Positions 8,375-17,815 of a DNA stretch of 64,000 nt are shown here, piece after piece. The DNA comes from Nitrososphaeria archaeon (GTDB lineage: Archaea; Thermoproteota; Nitrososphaeria; Conexivisphaerales; DTJL01): the NCBI GenBank assembly GCA_029775965.1, contig JARVJU010000001.1, forward strand, positions 79,189 to 143,188, given 5' to 3'. The notes under the pieces were generated by a model. It ran no database searches and was not told where the DNA came from. It saw only the letters and a program-made list of their open reading frames with translations. The position numbers and the translations under genes were made by a program. Every line of letters starts with the position of its first letter. The stretch's first letter is position 1.

Positions 8375-9820
8375 TTGTCAGCCGAGGGGGAGCCGAAGCC
8401 AGCGTCTGGTCTTGGCGAAGAGACATACGGCCTGAAAAGAGAGATAGGCGTCCTAGGCTCATTCAGCATGGGTTATGCAGACGTTGGGGCTGACGTATAC
8501 GTAGCTCTCGGAATACTGGCGCTTTATGCTCAGTCTGCTGCTCCTCTTGCAATTCTTATAGCATCAATAACCTACATAAGCACTGGCCTAACCTATGCAG
8601 AACTTGCCTCAAAATATCCTGTTGCTGGAGGAGGTAACTTTTATGCAAACAAAGTATTCGGACCTATCCATGGATTTCTTGCAGGATGGGGGCTGATGCT
8701 TGACTATACAGTAGATATAGCCCTGTTCGCTCTTGCCTCATCCGGCTATGTGGGAGCTGTGGTTAAGGCGTTTTTCAACAGTAATTTTGTATTACAGGAA
8801 CCTTACTATGCTCTTATTGCAATTGCTATAATACTTAGCCTTCTTTTCCTGAACATCAAGGGAATCAGCTATTCCTCAAGACTCAACATAGCAGTGGTTA
8901 TAGTGAATTTGGGTACAGTAGCTCTTCTAGCAGCACTTGGATTTTATGTTGTGATTACCAGAGGTCTCTTTTCAACATGGACTACTCAGTTGCTGACAGA
9001 CTTTCCAAGCCAGGGAAACTTTGCTTATGGTGTAACTCTAGCGATGGCATCTTTTATAGGAATAGAATCAATATCTCAAGCTGCAGAGGAAACCAAGGTA
9101 CCATCGAAAGTTATACCCAAATCTACAAAGCTTTCCATAATAGCTGTTCTTGTAATAGCTATATCTCTGTCTTTTCTCTCTGTCAGCGTCCTCCCATGGC
9201 AGGTAGTTGCCGGCGGTGCACAAGACCCTCTTTTCTTCTTGGCTAGAGCCATGCCTGGCATAGGTGCATTTTTTGCAATATGGATAGCATTCATGGGTAT
9301 ATGGATATCTTTGGTTTCTACGAACACAGGGGTGATAGGTGTCTCAAGGGTAACTTTCTCAATGGGGAGGCTGAACCTTATGCCTCATTCCTTCTCAAGG
9401 TTGCATAAAAAATATCGAACACCCTATGTTACAATATCCATCTTTTCACTTGCTGCCATGTCGATAATAATGCTGAACATTTTTTCTCCAAGCTCTGTGC
9501 TCTTGAATTTAGTAGCATCTCTTTACAACTTCGGAGCTCTTGTGGCTTATATGTACGTCAATCTTTCTGCCATCGCTCTGAGGTTCAGAAACGATCAAAA
9601 TGAAGTGTATAGATCACCAATCAATTTTACTATAACAGTAAAAGGCAAAAAGGTAAAACTATCAGTCATTCCTTTTCTAGGTTTTATTTCATGTTTTGTT
9701 CTATGGTCTATATTGATTATTTCGCATCCTCTTGGCAGGATAGTAGGTCTTGTTTGGTTCACCTTTGGGGTAATGCTATACTTTGCTTACAGGCGTAAGC
9801 GGAGATTACCTATCACTTGA
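8375..9820 (+). CDS. APC-superfamily amino acid permease
   Basis: A 481-residue polytopic membrane protein with about 12 hydrophobic segments. It has a short hydrophilic N-terminus, then GLKREIGVLGSFSMGYADVGAD, the unwound first helix region typical of amino acid-polyamine-organocation carriers, and a Gly-rich YPVAGGGNFYANKVFGP loop. These carriers import amino acids or related amines by proton symport or exchange. The start is TTG at 8375. Two nearby ATGs (8365, 8368) are out of frame. The C-terminus is a short basic tail. The substrate is not shown by sequence. An amino acid is plausible because the genome also degrades histidine. Confidence 0.85.
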   Translation: MSAEGEPKPASGLGEETYGLKREIGVLGSFSMGYADVGADVYVALGILALYAQSAAPLAILIASITYISTGLTYAELASKYPVAGGGNFYANKVFGPIHGFLAGWGLMLDYTVDIALFALASSGYVGAVVKAFFNSNFVLQEPYYALIAIAIILSLLFLNIKGISYSSRLNIAVVIVNLGTVALLAALGFYVVITRGLFSTWTTQLLTDFPSQGNFAYGVTLAMASFIGIESISQAAEETKVPSKVIPKSTKLSIIAVLVIAISLSFLSVSVLPWQVVAGGAQDPLFFLARAMPGIGAFFAIWIAFMGIWISLVSTNTGVIGVSRVTFSMGRLNLMPHSFSRLHKKYRTPYVTISIFSLAAMSIIMLNIFSPSSVLLNLVASLYNFGALVAYMYVNLSAIALRFRNDQNEVYRSPINFTITVKGKKVKLSVIPFLGFISCFVLWSILIISHPLGRIVGLVWFTFGVMLYFAYRRKRRLPIT

Positions 9821-10657
9821 CGAATAATTTACCAGCTGAAGCCCATCCTTTTTAGAGATTTGCTTGCTAGACTTTAAATGGGCATGAAAATATCTTATTC
9901 GTGCTTCGCGCATCTTCGTTCTGCTTAATCATACAGCTGAGCATAGATGCATTATCAGAGCTTGCTGGAGCATCAACCATTCTCTGGAATACAGCTAGCC
10001 ATGAAAGATGAAAAGCATTATCTGAGCATATGCAAATTTCTAGCTACTGCAGAATGCATTGCTTTGAAGACAGAGGAATTCTTAAAAAATGGCAAGTGCA
10101 AAGCTCGAGCATCACTTAAGTTATATGAATCATAGAGAAGCTTCTTTGCTTTTATGATGCTAGGAAAGAAATGAAAACTTCATCAAACATAAAGAAAGAT
10201 GATCAAGCAGCCTGACTGCTAAAGAGCAATGAGAAACTTATCAGATGCCTTTATGAGAAATGATTGATGAAATATGAATGAGAATCGTATCAGCCTTCAA
10301 AGAATCTCAGAATTCATTGCAGCTGCACCAAGCTCTGGATAGGCAGGCAAGGAGGATTAGAAGTAGTCAGAGATGAAATCAATAAAAGTCATATACTCAT
10401 ATTCCATTCAGGGTTCAACAGCAAGCTATGCAAAAAAGCTCAAAGAAAGCTTCTCTGGATATAGGTATCTTCTCATGTCTGAAATTAGGTATTAGCTTTA
10501 GCAGTATAATCGCAAACATTTGCTCCTGAGGTGGAACTAAAATGAATTGCTATAAATCAAGCGAATCAAGGGCAGGAATCTACATGCTTTAGCTGAGAGA
10601 GCGTCAACAAAAGATTATTTATTCATATATCTGCTAATAGCTAAGGATAGAAGACAG
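9821..10657. other. 837-base stretch without a convincing gene
   Basis: Between the permease and the universal stress protein there is no frame with protein-like composition on either strand. The longest open piece (9947-10135 +, 62 codons) has no recognisable motif and no clear start signal. The stretch is rich in short purine runs and AGC/GCT words. It could hold a decayed gene or a non-coding RNA. A TATA-like box for the next gene is plausible near 10615-10630 (TTATTTATTCATATA). No CRISPR repeats or tRNA-like cloverleaf were seen. Confidence 0.5.
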
Positions 10658-11542
10658 ATGAATATTGACCCTAAATCAAACAAAGAATGGGGCTGGACGA
10701 ACAACCCTATTCTTCTTCCACTAGCTTATGACAGGAGAGAGTGGAATGCAGCATATATAGCAGCGCACATGGCCGAATATTGTGGTGCTAGAATAATTCT
10801 TTTTCATGTCTCTGTGAAGAATGAGGTTATTGACCAGGAATTCAGGAACAGTGTTCTTCAATTGTTCAAGAGGTTAAACGTAGAGACAAGGGAGATAAAT
10901 GCAGAGCTAGCTAAAGAATCTTTTGAAGCTATATCAAAAGCTATAGTTGATACAGCTGCCAGTGAGCAATGCCAGGCAATAATAATGGCTGCACACAAAG
11001 AGAGTTTTTTCATACATATTCTTGGAAGAGTATCAGACAGAGTAGCTAGAAAGAGTCATATTAGAACAGTACTTGTCGAAACTCCGCTATCTGGAATAAG
11101 TGTTCACGAGGCTCTTAAGAAAGTAGTGGTATTGGTGAAGCCTGGCACTGACGGGAGCGAGGCATTCGTGCTTGCTGCAGCTCTTACCAGTCTTGCTACA
11201 TCAAAGGATGCGGAACTTATCGCTGCCCAAGCTATATTGCTGCCTCAGACAGTCCCCTTAGACGAGGTAGAATTTTCTAAAGAGCTTCGACAGATAGAAA
11301 GGGACTTCGCAAATTCTATAAGCATGGGTATAAAAAATCTCGGAAGACCATTCATTCCTCGTGTTCTTGCAGCCAGGGATCTTGGCAAGGACATTGGCGA
11401 GTTTATAAAGACCGAGCAGGCTGACCTTGTTATACTAACCGGCAGGAGGTCGGGACAACTCTCTCATGTGTTTGGTAAGGATACAGAAGACATAGTTAGA
11501 AATTCTCCGTCTGTAGCTATAGTGGTCTTCGCGCCCAAGTAA
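10658..11542 (+). CDS. Universal stress protein with two UspA domains
   Basis: A 294-residue protein made of two similar halves. Each begins with a hydrophobic strand (NPILLPLAYDRREWNAA; KVVVLVKPGTDGSEA) and ends with a GRVSDRVAR- or GKDTEDIVRNSP-type segment followed by a strand. That is the alpha/beta ATP-binding-like fold of UspA proteins, where the GxxxxxxV loop binds nucleotide. Tandem Usp proteins help cells survive starvation or oxidative stress, but the molecular job is unknown. The start ATG 10658 follows an A/T-rich leader. The thioredoxin gene begins 48 bases downstream, so the two may be co-transcribed as a stress pair. Confidence 0.8.
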   Translation: MNIDPKSNKEWGWTNNPILLPLAYDRREWNAAYIAAHMAEYCGARIILFHVSVKNEVIDQEFRNSVLQLFKRLNVETREINAELAKESFEAISKAIVDTAASEQCQAIIMAAHKESFFIHILGRVSDRVARKSHIRTVLVETPLSGISVHEALKKVVVLVKPGTDGSEAFVLAAALTSLATSKDAELIAAQAILLPQTVPLDEVEFSKELRQIERDFANSISMGIKNLGRPFIPRVLAARDLGKDIGEFIKTEQADLVILTGRRSGQLSHVFGKDTEDIVRNSPSVAIVVFAPK

Positions 11543-11590
11543 TTGTTTTACCAATCATCTTTTATATCCAAAAGCTATAACTCATCGGGT

Positions 11591-11995
11591 ATGGAGGATA
11601 TAGAAGCCATCAAGGCAAGAATGTTGAAGAAGCTGCTTGAAGAGAAGACGCAAAAGGAGCAACCCAGTCTGCCTGATAAGCCTATAGTTTTGACTGACTA
11701 TACCTTCGACTCAGAAATCTCAAAGTACCCAGCTGTCGTAGTTGATTGCTGGGCTGAATGGTGTTATCCATGCAGAATAATATCACCTATAGTCGATGAG
11801 CTGGCACGTGAATACAAGGGAAGAATAGTGTTCGCAAGGCTGAATGTAGATGAAAACCCTGCTACTAGTCAGAAGTATGAGATAATGGCTATACCGACGC
11901 TATTAATATTCAAGAACGGTAATTATGTGTCAAGGATAATTGGTGCAAAACCAAAACAAGCTATGGAAGCAGAAATAAAAATGGCTATAGCATAA
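11591..11995 (+). CDS. trxA: Thioredoxin with a charged N-terminal helix
   Basis: A 134-residue thioredoxin. Residues 1-30 are a charged helical extension (MEDIEAIKARMLKKLLEEK). The thioredoxin fold then shows WAEWCYPCR, so the redox pair is CYPC rather than the common CGPC, and the cis-proline site AIPTLL. It reduces protein disulfides in the cytoplasm. The reading frame is open from 11543, but ATG 11591 is the natural start. Changing the residue after the first Cys usually shifts redox potential, so the partner reductase or targets may differ from standard thioredoxin. It sits 6 bases from the convergent thermosome stop. Confidence 0.85.
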   Translation: MEDIEAIKARMLKKLLEEKTQKEQPSLPDKPIVLTDYTFDSEISKYPAVVVDCWAEWCYPCRIISPIVDELAREYKGRIVFARLNVDENPATSQKYEIMAIPTLLIFKNGNYVSRIIGAKPKQAMEAEIKMAIA

Positions 11996-12001
11996 GAGAG
12001 T

Positions 12002-13675
12002 TTAGTACTCTCCACCCATACCTCCGGGCATCCCTGCACCTTCTTCTCCTTCTCCGCCCTTCGGTCCCTTTCCTTCTTCTTTACCCGTACCCTTTGCAGC
12101 TATGACGTCATCTATCCTGAGGATCATAACGGCAGCTTCGGTAGCTGACTTGATTATCTGTGACTTAACTGATGTGGGTTCAAATACTTCGACCTGAGCC
12201 ATGTCTCCAACCTTGCCAGCTGCAACGTTCACACCATAAGAAGTCCTTCCCTTGGCGTGCTCTGCCTTCAGTTCAACCTGCGTATCAATCGGATCCATCC
12301 CAGCATTTACAGCTAGAGTTAGAGGTATGCTCTCAACAGCATCTGCGAACGCTAAAGCAGCCAATTGCTCCCTGCCTGACAGTGTTTTGGCCCAATCTCT
12401 TATTCTCTGAGCTATCTCCGACTCGGCTGCTCCTCCTCCGGGAACTATAGATGGCTTCTCCATCACATCTTTGACAACCATTATTGCATCGTGAACTGCC
12501 CTCTCTGCTTCATCCACTATCCTTTGTGAGCCTCCTCTGATTAGTATAGTTACAGCCTTGGGATTCTTGCAACCTTCGACATAAACCCACTTATCCTCTT
12601 CTATCTTCCTCTCTTCTACAAGTTCTGCCTGACCTAGGTCTGAGGAAGTTAGATCATCCAGATTTGTTACTACTCTACCTCCTGTAGATCTGGCAAGTCT
12701 GGACATGTCGCTCTCTTTGACACGTCTTACAGCGAGTATGCCTGCCTTTGCTAGATAGTGTTGAGCTATGTCATCGATGCCTTTCTGACAGAATACCACG
12801 TTTGCACCTGCATTCTGAATCTTTTCTACCATAGATTTGAGCATTCTCGATTCTTCGTCCAGAAAAGCTTTCATCTGAGTTGGATCGTTAATCCTGATCT
12901 CGGCGCTTATCTCTGTCTTCTCTATTTCAAGAGGAGCGTTGAGAAGAGCTATCTTTGCGTTCTGCACCTTCTTGGGCATCCCTGCATGGACAACTTCCTT
13001 GTCCACCACAATGCCCTTGATAAGATCTGTCTCGCTGAGTGACCTACCAGGCTTCTTTTCCACCTTGACGTTGTCAACATCAACCCTGTAGCCATCTCCT
13101 ACTCTGTCGGCTACCTGAAGGACTGCAGAGACAACAATATCTGCCAGCTGTTTCGCTTCCTGTGAAACTATCTTTGATAGCAAGCTTGTGCTTGCTACTT
13201 TCGAAAGCCATACTCTATCTGTGGCATCTACCTTGGTAGAGATTTGGTTTAGAATCTCCAGTGCCTTTTCTGAAGCGGACATATATCCGTCCACAATGAG
13301 AGTTGGATGAACATTCTTGTCAAGAAGTTCTTCTGCTTTTTCAAGTAAAGAGCCTGCCAGTATAACGGCACTCGTAGTTCCGTCTCCTACTTCGCTGTCT
13401 GTTGCCTTGCTTATTTCTACCATCATCTTGGCAGCTGGATGCTGTATATCCAGCTGTTTCAGCATAGTCGCTCCGTCGTTTGTTATTGTTACATCGCCTA
13501 GAGAATCGACAAGCATCTTATCCATGCCTCTTGGCCCAAGGGATGTCTTTACCAACTCAGCTATCAGCTTCGCTGCTTGAAGGTTGTTTCTCAGAGCTTC
13601 TCTACCTTTTGTCTCTGTTGAACCTTCCTTTAAAACTATTACAGGTTGACCACTTTGCATAGCCATATTCAACAC
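12002..13675 (-). CDS. thsA: Thermosome subunit (group II chaperonin)
   Basis: A 557-residue chaperonin that folds proteins in an ATP-driven double ring. Visible signatures are [10 protein letters not shown] near residue 48, the nucleotide-binding GDGTTS (about 97-102), VVPGGGA-like PGGGAAE (about 410) and the flexible Gly/Met tail [10 protein letters not shown]. There is no GroES-like partner, as expected, because the lid is built in (about residues 240-280). The length is typical for an archaeal subunit. ATG at 13675 follows a GAGGTG Shine-Dalgarno-like stretch. A TATA-like box lies about 40-50 bases upstream. Only one subunit gene is present in this window. Confidence 0.95.
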   Translation of the reverse strand: MLNMAMQSGQPVIVLKEGSTETKGREALRNNLQAAKLIAELVKTSLGPRGMDKMLVDSLGDVTITNDGATMLKQLDIQHPAAKMMVEISKATDSEVGDGTTSAVILAGSLLEKAEELLDKNVHPTLIVDGYMSASEKALEILNQISTKVDATDRVWLSKVASTSLLSKIVSQEAKQLADIVVSAVLQVADRVGDGYRVDVDNVKVEKKPGRSLSETDLIKGIVVDKEVVHAGMPKKVQNAKIALLNAPLEIEKTEISAEIRINDPTQMKAFLDEESRMLKSMVEKIQNAGANVVFCQKGIDDIAQHYLAKAGILAVRRVKESDMSRLARSTGGRVVTNLDDLTSSDLGQAELVEERKIEEDKWVYVEGCKNPKAVTILIRGGSQRIVDEAERAVHDAIMVVKDVMEKPSIVPGGGAAESEIAQRIRDWAKTLSGREQLAALAFADAVESIPLTLAVNAGMDPIDTQVELKAEHAKGRTSYGVNVAAGKVGDMAQVEVFEPTSVKSQIIKSATEAAVMILRIDDVIAAKGTGKEEGKGPKGGEGEEGAGMPGGMGGEY

Positions 13676-13709
13676 CTCTAGAATGTGTAAAAATGACCTT
13701 GAGTAGGGT

Positions 13710-13723
13710 ATATTTATGCATTA
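13710..13723 (-). promoter_or_regulatory. TATA-like box of the thermosome gene
   Basis: On the minus strand the stretch reads GCATAAATATACC, ending about 35 bases before the ATG at 13675. Together with the GAGGTG just before the start codon it suggests a short leader with a ribosome-binding site, unlike the leaderless genes nearby. Confidence 0.5.
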
Positions 13724-13859
13724 CTAATAAAAATGTGAGTGAAACACAGCATCAAATTCTATTCTATTCTGTTCTCCCTTCCTGATCTCATACATGTTAA
13801 CTTAACTTAAATTTGAACAAACGATATATTCACCCTTGATATGATAAGATAGGCTAGGT

Positions 13860-14240
13860 ATGCTCAAGCTTACAAAAACTCTTGTTACTTCTATGCTATC
13901 GTATTCCAGAGATATGCATCCCAACGAAATGTTGCTTCTGATAAGGGCAAGGAAATCGGAGAAGGACCTTGTAGGATATCAGGCAGTATTTCCTCCATTT
14001 ATGTATTCTAACCCTCATTCTGCTACCTACAATCCTTACCATCTGCCAGTGGATTTCTCAATCCTTGGTACTGCTCATTCTCATCCATCTGGCGTAAAAA
14101 TCCCTTCCCATGAGGATCTATTACATCCATATGGAAGGTTTATGCTCATCATAGGCTATCCTTATGTTTCTAGGGATGATATAGCTGCATTTAACTCAAA
14201 GGGTGAAAGGCTACCCTGGGAAGAAATAGATGATGAATGA
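13860..14240 (+). CDS. JAMM/MPN+ metalloprotease, RPN11-like deubiquitinase/desampylase
   Basis: A 126-residue single-domain JAMM protein. The zinc site is complete: Glu23 (PNEMLL), His73-Ser-His75-Pro and Ser83-x-x-Asp86 (HSHPSGVKIPSHED). Archaeal members remove small ubiquitin-like modifiers (SAMPs) or release sulfur-carrier proteins from conjugates. No ubiquitin-like gene is next to it here. Its last codons overlap the start of the uracil-DNA glycosylase gene by 11 bases, so the two are co-translated. That suggests a link between modifier removal and DNA repair, or simply genome compaction. The start ATG 13860 is the first in frame. Confidence 0.8.
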   Translation: MLKLTKTLVTSMLSYSRDMHPNEMLLLIRARKSEKDLVGYQAVFPPFMYSNPHSATYNPYHLPVDFSILGTAHSHPSGVKIPSHEDLLHPYGRFMLIIGYPYVSRDDIAAFNSKGERLPWEEIDDE

Positions 14241-14784
14241 GCTCGATGAACTGGCTGAAGAAATAAAGGTATGTACTAAATGTAGACTTGCCAAAGGAAG
14301 AATTAACGCTGTACATGGTGAGGGACCTTCAGATGCTCGAATGATGCTTATAGGTGAGGCCCCAGGAAGGTCTGAGGATCAGGCTGGAAGGCCATTCTGC
14401 GGAAGCGCTGGCAGGATACTTGATAGGGCTCTTCGCGAGGCAGGGATAAAAAGAGAAGCAGTATTCATAACAAATATTGTGAAATGCAGGCCTCCAAACA
14501 ACAGGAAGCCTGTGGCTGATGAAATTAAATCCTGTTTACCTTATCTTGTAAGACAGATCAATATAATCAAGCCAGAAGTAATTGTGGCCCTCGGGTCTGT
14601 AGCAAAAGAATCCGTAGAAACTCTTTGCACCAGAGATCAAGGCAATTTAAGAATTGGAAATGCATTTGTGTTCCAGACATATCATCCAGCTGCAGTGCTG
14701 TACGGAAATAGGAAAGCATACGAGCATCTGGTATCTGAATTAGCTAAAGCAGCACAGAGCATAAATGCACAGCAACAAATTTGA
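14230..14784 (+). CDS. udg: Uracil-DNA glycosylase, family 4 (iron-sulfur)
   Basis: A 184-residue UDG that removes uracil formed by cytosine deamination, important in warm-adapted archaea. It has the GEAPGRSEDQAGRPFCG motif (about residues 39-55) and a C-terminal YHPAAVLY-like motif with the catalytic-loop His. The four Cys that hold a [4Fe-4S] cluster are Cys15, Cys18, and one Cys each near residues 86 (KCRPPNN) and 102 (KSCLP). The length is as expected for family 4. Two ATGs stand together at the start (14230, 14233). It overlaps the JAMM gene by 11 bases. Confidence 0.9.
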   Translation: MMNELDELAEEIKVCTKCRLAKGRINAVHGEGPSDARMMLIGEAPGRSEDQAGRPFCGSAGRILDRALREAGIKREAVFITNIVKCRPPNNRKPVADEIKSCLPYLVRQINIIKPEVIVALGSVAKESVETLCTRDQGNLRIGNAFVFQTYHPAAVLYGNRKAYEHLVSELAKAAQSINAQQQI

Positions 14785-14898
14785 CCATTCAGACCATGCG
14801 GCGAGAGGATATTTTTGATGATAGGTTGTAAATGAACTTCGTAACACGATGCAAAATACGGAAAAATTTTTCTATTATGAATTATGTATCAAAATTAG

Positions 14899-15459
14899 AT
14901 GGTCAAGGCGCTCATAGTTGTAGATATGCAGAATGACTTTATGGATGATGGTGCACTACCTGTGCATGGTTCTGTAGCTATTATACCTGCTATAAATCGA
15001 TACATCGAGCTATTCTCATCGAAAGGGGCAAAGATAATAGCAACAAGAGACTGGCACCCTGAGAATCATATATCATTCAGGAGCAGAGGCGGTCTTTGGC
15101 CTCCTCACTGCATACAAAATACAAAGGGTGCACAGTTCCATCCCTCATTAAGGCTTGCAAAAAATACTCTTATAGTCTCTAAAGCTACAGACCCTGACAA
15201 AGAAGCATACTCAGGATTCCAGGGTACAGGACTTGCCTATAGTCTAAAGTCAGAATCTATTGACGAATTGTATGTGTGTGGCGTTGCTACTGAATATTGT
15301 GTAAAGAATACAGCTCTGGATGCATTAGCATACTCATTCAAAGTCCATCTGCTTACAGATGCGATAAAAGGAATAGATGAAGAAGCTTCTAAGGTAGCTG
15401 TGCAGGAAATGGTGAATAAAGGAGTGCTAAAAGACAGTTTGAATGCAGTGAAGTTATGA
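14899..15459 (+). CDS. pncA: Nicotinamidase
   Basis: A 186-residue isochorismatase-fold hydrolase that turns nicotinamide into nicotinate for NAD salvage. The catalytic triad can be placed: Asp9 (VVDMQNDF), a Lys in the middle region, and Cys in VCGVATEYCVKN. The metal-site residues DWHPENHISF and the PPHC segment are also present, which separates it from general isochorismatases. ATG 14899 lies just after an A/T-rich stretch at about 14868-14895. It looks like a single gene, 75 bases before the tetraether synthase start. Confidence 0.88.
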   Translation: MVKALIVVDMQNDFMDDGALPVHGSVAIIPAINRYIELFSSKGAKIIATRDWHPENHISFRSRGGLWPPHCIQNTKGAQFHPSLRLAKNTLIVSKATDPDKEAYSGFQGTGLAYSLKSESIDELYVCGVATEYCVKNTALDALAYSFKVHLLTDAIKGIDEEASKVAVQEMVNKGVLKDSLNAVKL

Positions 15460-15490
15460 ATTACAAATTCACCCCTCTTAGAGGGTTAAA

Positions 15491-15509
15491 GTTTTTAAAA
15501 ATATAAATA
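15491..15509 (+). promoter_or_regulatory. TATA-like box deciding the start of the tetraether synthase gene
   Basis: GTTTTTAAAAATATAAATA lies immediately before the GTG/ATG pair at 15511/15514. An archaeal TATA box puts transcription start about 25 bases downstream, near 15530, after those codons. The in-frame ATG at 15535 would then be a leaderless start. Confidence 0.5.
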
Positions 15510-15534
15510 TGTGATGCAAATCGCAGGCTTTGAT

Positions 15535-17193
15535 ATGGCGGTAACAGAGGTACTCGAGCAGAAAGAGGCACCAAAGAAGATCAATGTCATAAGGAAGACG
15601 CAGAGTATCTGTCCAGAATGCAATAGAATACTCCCTGCGATTGTGTTTGAGAGGGATAATAAGGTCTTTATGACAAAGACATGTCCTGAGCATGGAGAAA
15701 CGGAAGAGTTGTACTATGGCGATTATGAGATGTATCTCAAGTTCAGCTCCTACTGGAGTGATGGTAAGGGTACCCATGCTCCAAATGTGAAACTTGATAA
15801 TTGCCAATGCCCAGCAAACTGTGGCCTTTGCACGAATCATCTTAGTCACACTGGCTTGGCAAACATAATAGTTACAAATAGATGTGATTTGACATGCTGG
15901 TACTGCTTCTTCTATGTCAAAAAAGGTCTTGAAGGAGCATACGTCTACGAGCCTACACAGGAACAGATACGCATGATGGTCAGGACTCTGAGGGCTGAAA
16001 GACCTGTCCCTGGCAATTCTGTACAGATTACCGGTGGTGAGCCCACACTGAGGGAGGATTTACCAGAAATAATAAGGATAATAAAGTCAGAAGGAGTGGA
16101 TCATATCCAGCTGAATACCAACGGTATCAACATAGCCCTGCATCCAGAACTGGCAAAGATATACAGGGATGCTGGTGTTAGCAATCTTTACATGAGTTTT
16201 GACGGTGTAACCCCCAAGACTAACCCGAAGAATCATTGGGAAGCACCTTATGCTATTGAAGCATGCAGGCAAGCTCACCTGGGTGTAGTTCTTGTTCCCA
16301 CTGTGATAAAGTCAATCAACGATCACGAACTAGGTGGGATAATAAACTTCGCAAGGCAGAATATAGATACTGTTAGAGCAGTTAATTTCCAGCCAGTCTC
16401 CCTAACTGGTAGAATGAGTAAAAAGGAGAGGGAGAAGTACAGAATAACAATACCAGATTGTATACACAGGATTGAGGAGCAGACCAATGGTGAAGTTACA
16501 GCTGATTCATGGTTCCCTGTGCCAAGCTGCTCCCCTGTGACTCACTTCATAGAAGCCATAACGAACAGACCACAGTATGAACTTTCTATACATTTCGCAT
16601 GCGGGGCAGGAACCTATGTTTATCTGGACAACAATAAGAGACTGATTCCTATAACAAGGTTTGTCGATATCAAAGGTCTTCTAGAATTCCTGGATGAAAA
16701 GGCTGATGAAATATACTCAGGCAGCAATAAATGGATAACTCTTGCGAAAGCAGCAACAAAGATTATGAGCTTTATAGACAAAGAGAAGCAACCAGAGGGT
16801 CTTAACATGGGTAAATTGCTCTTTGATGCGCTCGTAAGGCACGATTATTCAGCTATAGGTCAGTTCCACATGAAGAGCCTCTTCCTAGGTATGATGCACT
16901 TCCAGGATAAGTATAACCAGGACGAAGAAAGGCTACAAAGATGCGATATACATTATTTAACCCCCGACCTCAGGATCATCCCATTCTGCAGCTTCAACGT
17001 TATACCAGAGTGGTACAGAGATAGAATTCAGAAGAAGTACGGTATACCTGTAGAGGAATGGGAAAAAGGTTCAGGTGAGAAACTTGAAGCCAAGCTTTAC
17101 AGGGGCGATCTGAGGAAGCTCAAGCTAGGGCAGCGAGTAGAAATGAGCTGCTCCACATCGGAGATCTTCCAGAAGGTCAGCAACGTTCAGTAA
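15535..17193 (+). CDS. tes: Tetraether lipid synthase (radical SAM, GDGT/macrocyclic archaeol synthase)
   Basis: A radical SAM enzyme of 552 residues from this start. The SAM cluster motif is CDLTCWYC (Cys117, 121, 124). An N-terminal metal-binding part has Cys26/Cys29, Cys50 and a Cys90/92/96/99 group, and further Cys near the C-terminus could hold another cluster. This layout matches the MJ0619-type family shown to couple the phytanyl chains of archaeol head to head into membrane-spanning tetraethers. It acts at the membrane. Its presence implies tetraether membranes, common in thermophiles and Thaumarchaeota. A close paralogue with another radical SAM role remains possible. The next gene starts 12 bases downstream and may be co-transcribed. 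Confidence 0.8.
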   Translation: MAVTEVLEQKEAPKKINVIRKTQSICPECNRILPAIVFERDNKVFMTKTCPEHGETEELYYGDYEMYLKFSSYWSDGKGTHAPNVKLDNCQCPANCGLCTNHLSHTGLANIIVTNRCDLTCWYCFFYVKKGLEGAYVYEPTQEQIRMMVRTLRAERPVPGNSVQITGGEPTLREDLPEIIRIIKSEGVDHIQLNTNGINIALHPELAKIYRDAGVSNLYMSFDGVTPKTNPKNHWEAPYAIEACRQAHLGVVLVPTVIKSINDHELGGIINFARQNIDTVRAVNFQPVSLTGRMSKKEREKYRITIPDCIHRIEEQTNGEVTADSWFPVPSCSPVTHFIEAITNRPQYELSIHFACGAGTYVYLDNNKRLIPITRFVDIKGLLEFLDEKADEIYSGSNKWITLAKAATKIMSFIDKEKQPEGLNMGKLLFDALVRHDYSAIGQFHMKSLFLGMMHFQDKYNQDEERLQRCDIHYLTPDLRIIPFCSFNVIPEWYRDRIQKKYGIPVEEWEKGSGEKLEAKLYRGDLRKLKLGQRVEMSCSTSEIFQKVSNVQ

Positions 17194-17205
17194 GAAGGAT
17201 TTGTT

Positions 17206-17784
17206 TTGATACCTGCACCCTCTTCTGAAGCAGTAGCGATAGCCAAAAATACAAGATTAACTGCAATACATGTCATTCCATCGTCTAACGATATACCAGC
17301 AGACCAGAGCCTGGATGTAAAGGTAAGGTTTGCAATTGCTGGTGGCCTTTATGAAGTCTATAACAGAGACACGTGGCAAAATGCGTATGCAAAGCATGAT
17401 ACAACGCTCAGGATTATATATAAGGTTGGGCTGTACAGAAAAACAACCGGTCTACTTAGCAGAACGATTATAAGGCCCATTAAATTCGTTAGAAAAGGTA
17501 AGCTCTACTGGACAAGAAACCCTGATCTAACTGACAATACAGAAAACAGGATATGGTCATTCGTAGTCGACGAAGAGGGGCTACCAAGAATATTCGATAA
17601 AGAAATAGATGTTAAAAATGCTCTTTTCTCCTTTGAAAGGATTTTAACTGTACCAGCTGAATCGCTCAGAACGGGAAAAAATTCTATTTTAGCTAGGGTA
17701 TCAGCTGAATGGTACAGGCATACGTATATAGGAAAGGGCAATCTGCATGGTACTTCGAAGCCTGTCGACATAATCGTGCATTAA
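17206..17784 (+). CDS. Unknown protein, probable beta-sandwich
   Basis: A 192-residue protein I do not recognise. It has alternating hydrophobic residues suggesting many beta strands (LDVKVRFAIAGG, TTLRIIYKVGLY, NSILARVSAEW). The ending VDIIVH is reminiscent of arrestin-like or immunoglobulin-like sandwiches, but no family motif is clear. There is no signal peptide or membrane helix. It starts at TTG 17206, 12 bases after the tetraether synthase stop, so the two are probably in one transcript. A role linked to lipid or envelope biology is only a guess from position. Confidence 0.6.
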   Translation: MIPAPSSEAVAIAKNTRLTAIHVIPSSNDIPADQSLDVKVRFAIAGGLYEVYNRDTWQNAYAKHDTTLRIIYKVGLYRKTTGLLSRTIIRPIKFVRKGKLYWTRNPDLTDNTENRIWSFVVDEEGLPRIFDKEIDVKNALFSFERILTVPAESLRTGKNSILARVSAEWYRHTYIGKGNLHGTSKPVDIIVH

Positions 17785-17815
17785 ACTTATATTTTCTATT
17801 TTTGGGGTCAGTTTT

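Noticed and set aside
9947..10135. 62-codon open frame in the long spacer
   Set aside because: Composition and lack of conserved-looking segments do not support a gene; it is noted only within the spacer entry.
12178..12195. GGTTCAAATAC resembling a tRNA T-arm
   Set aside because: It lies inside the thermosome coding sequence and has no matching acceptor or anticodon stems.
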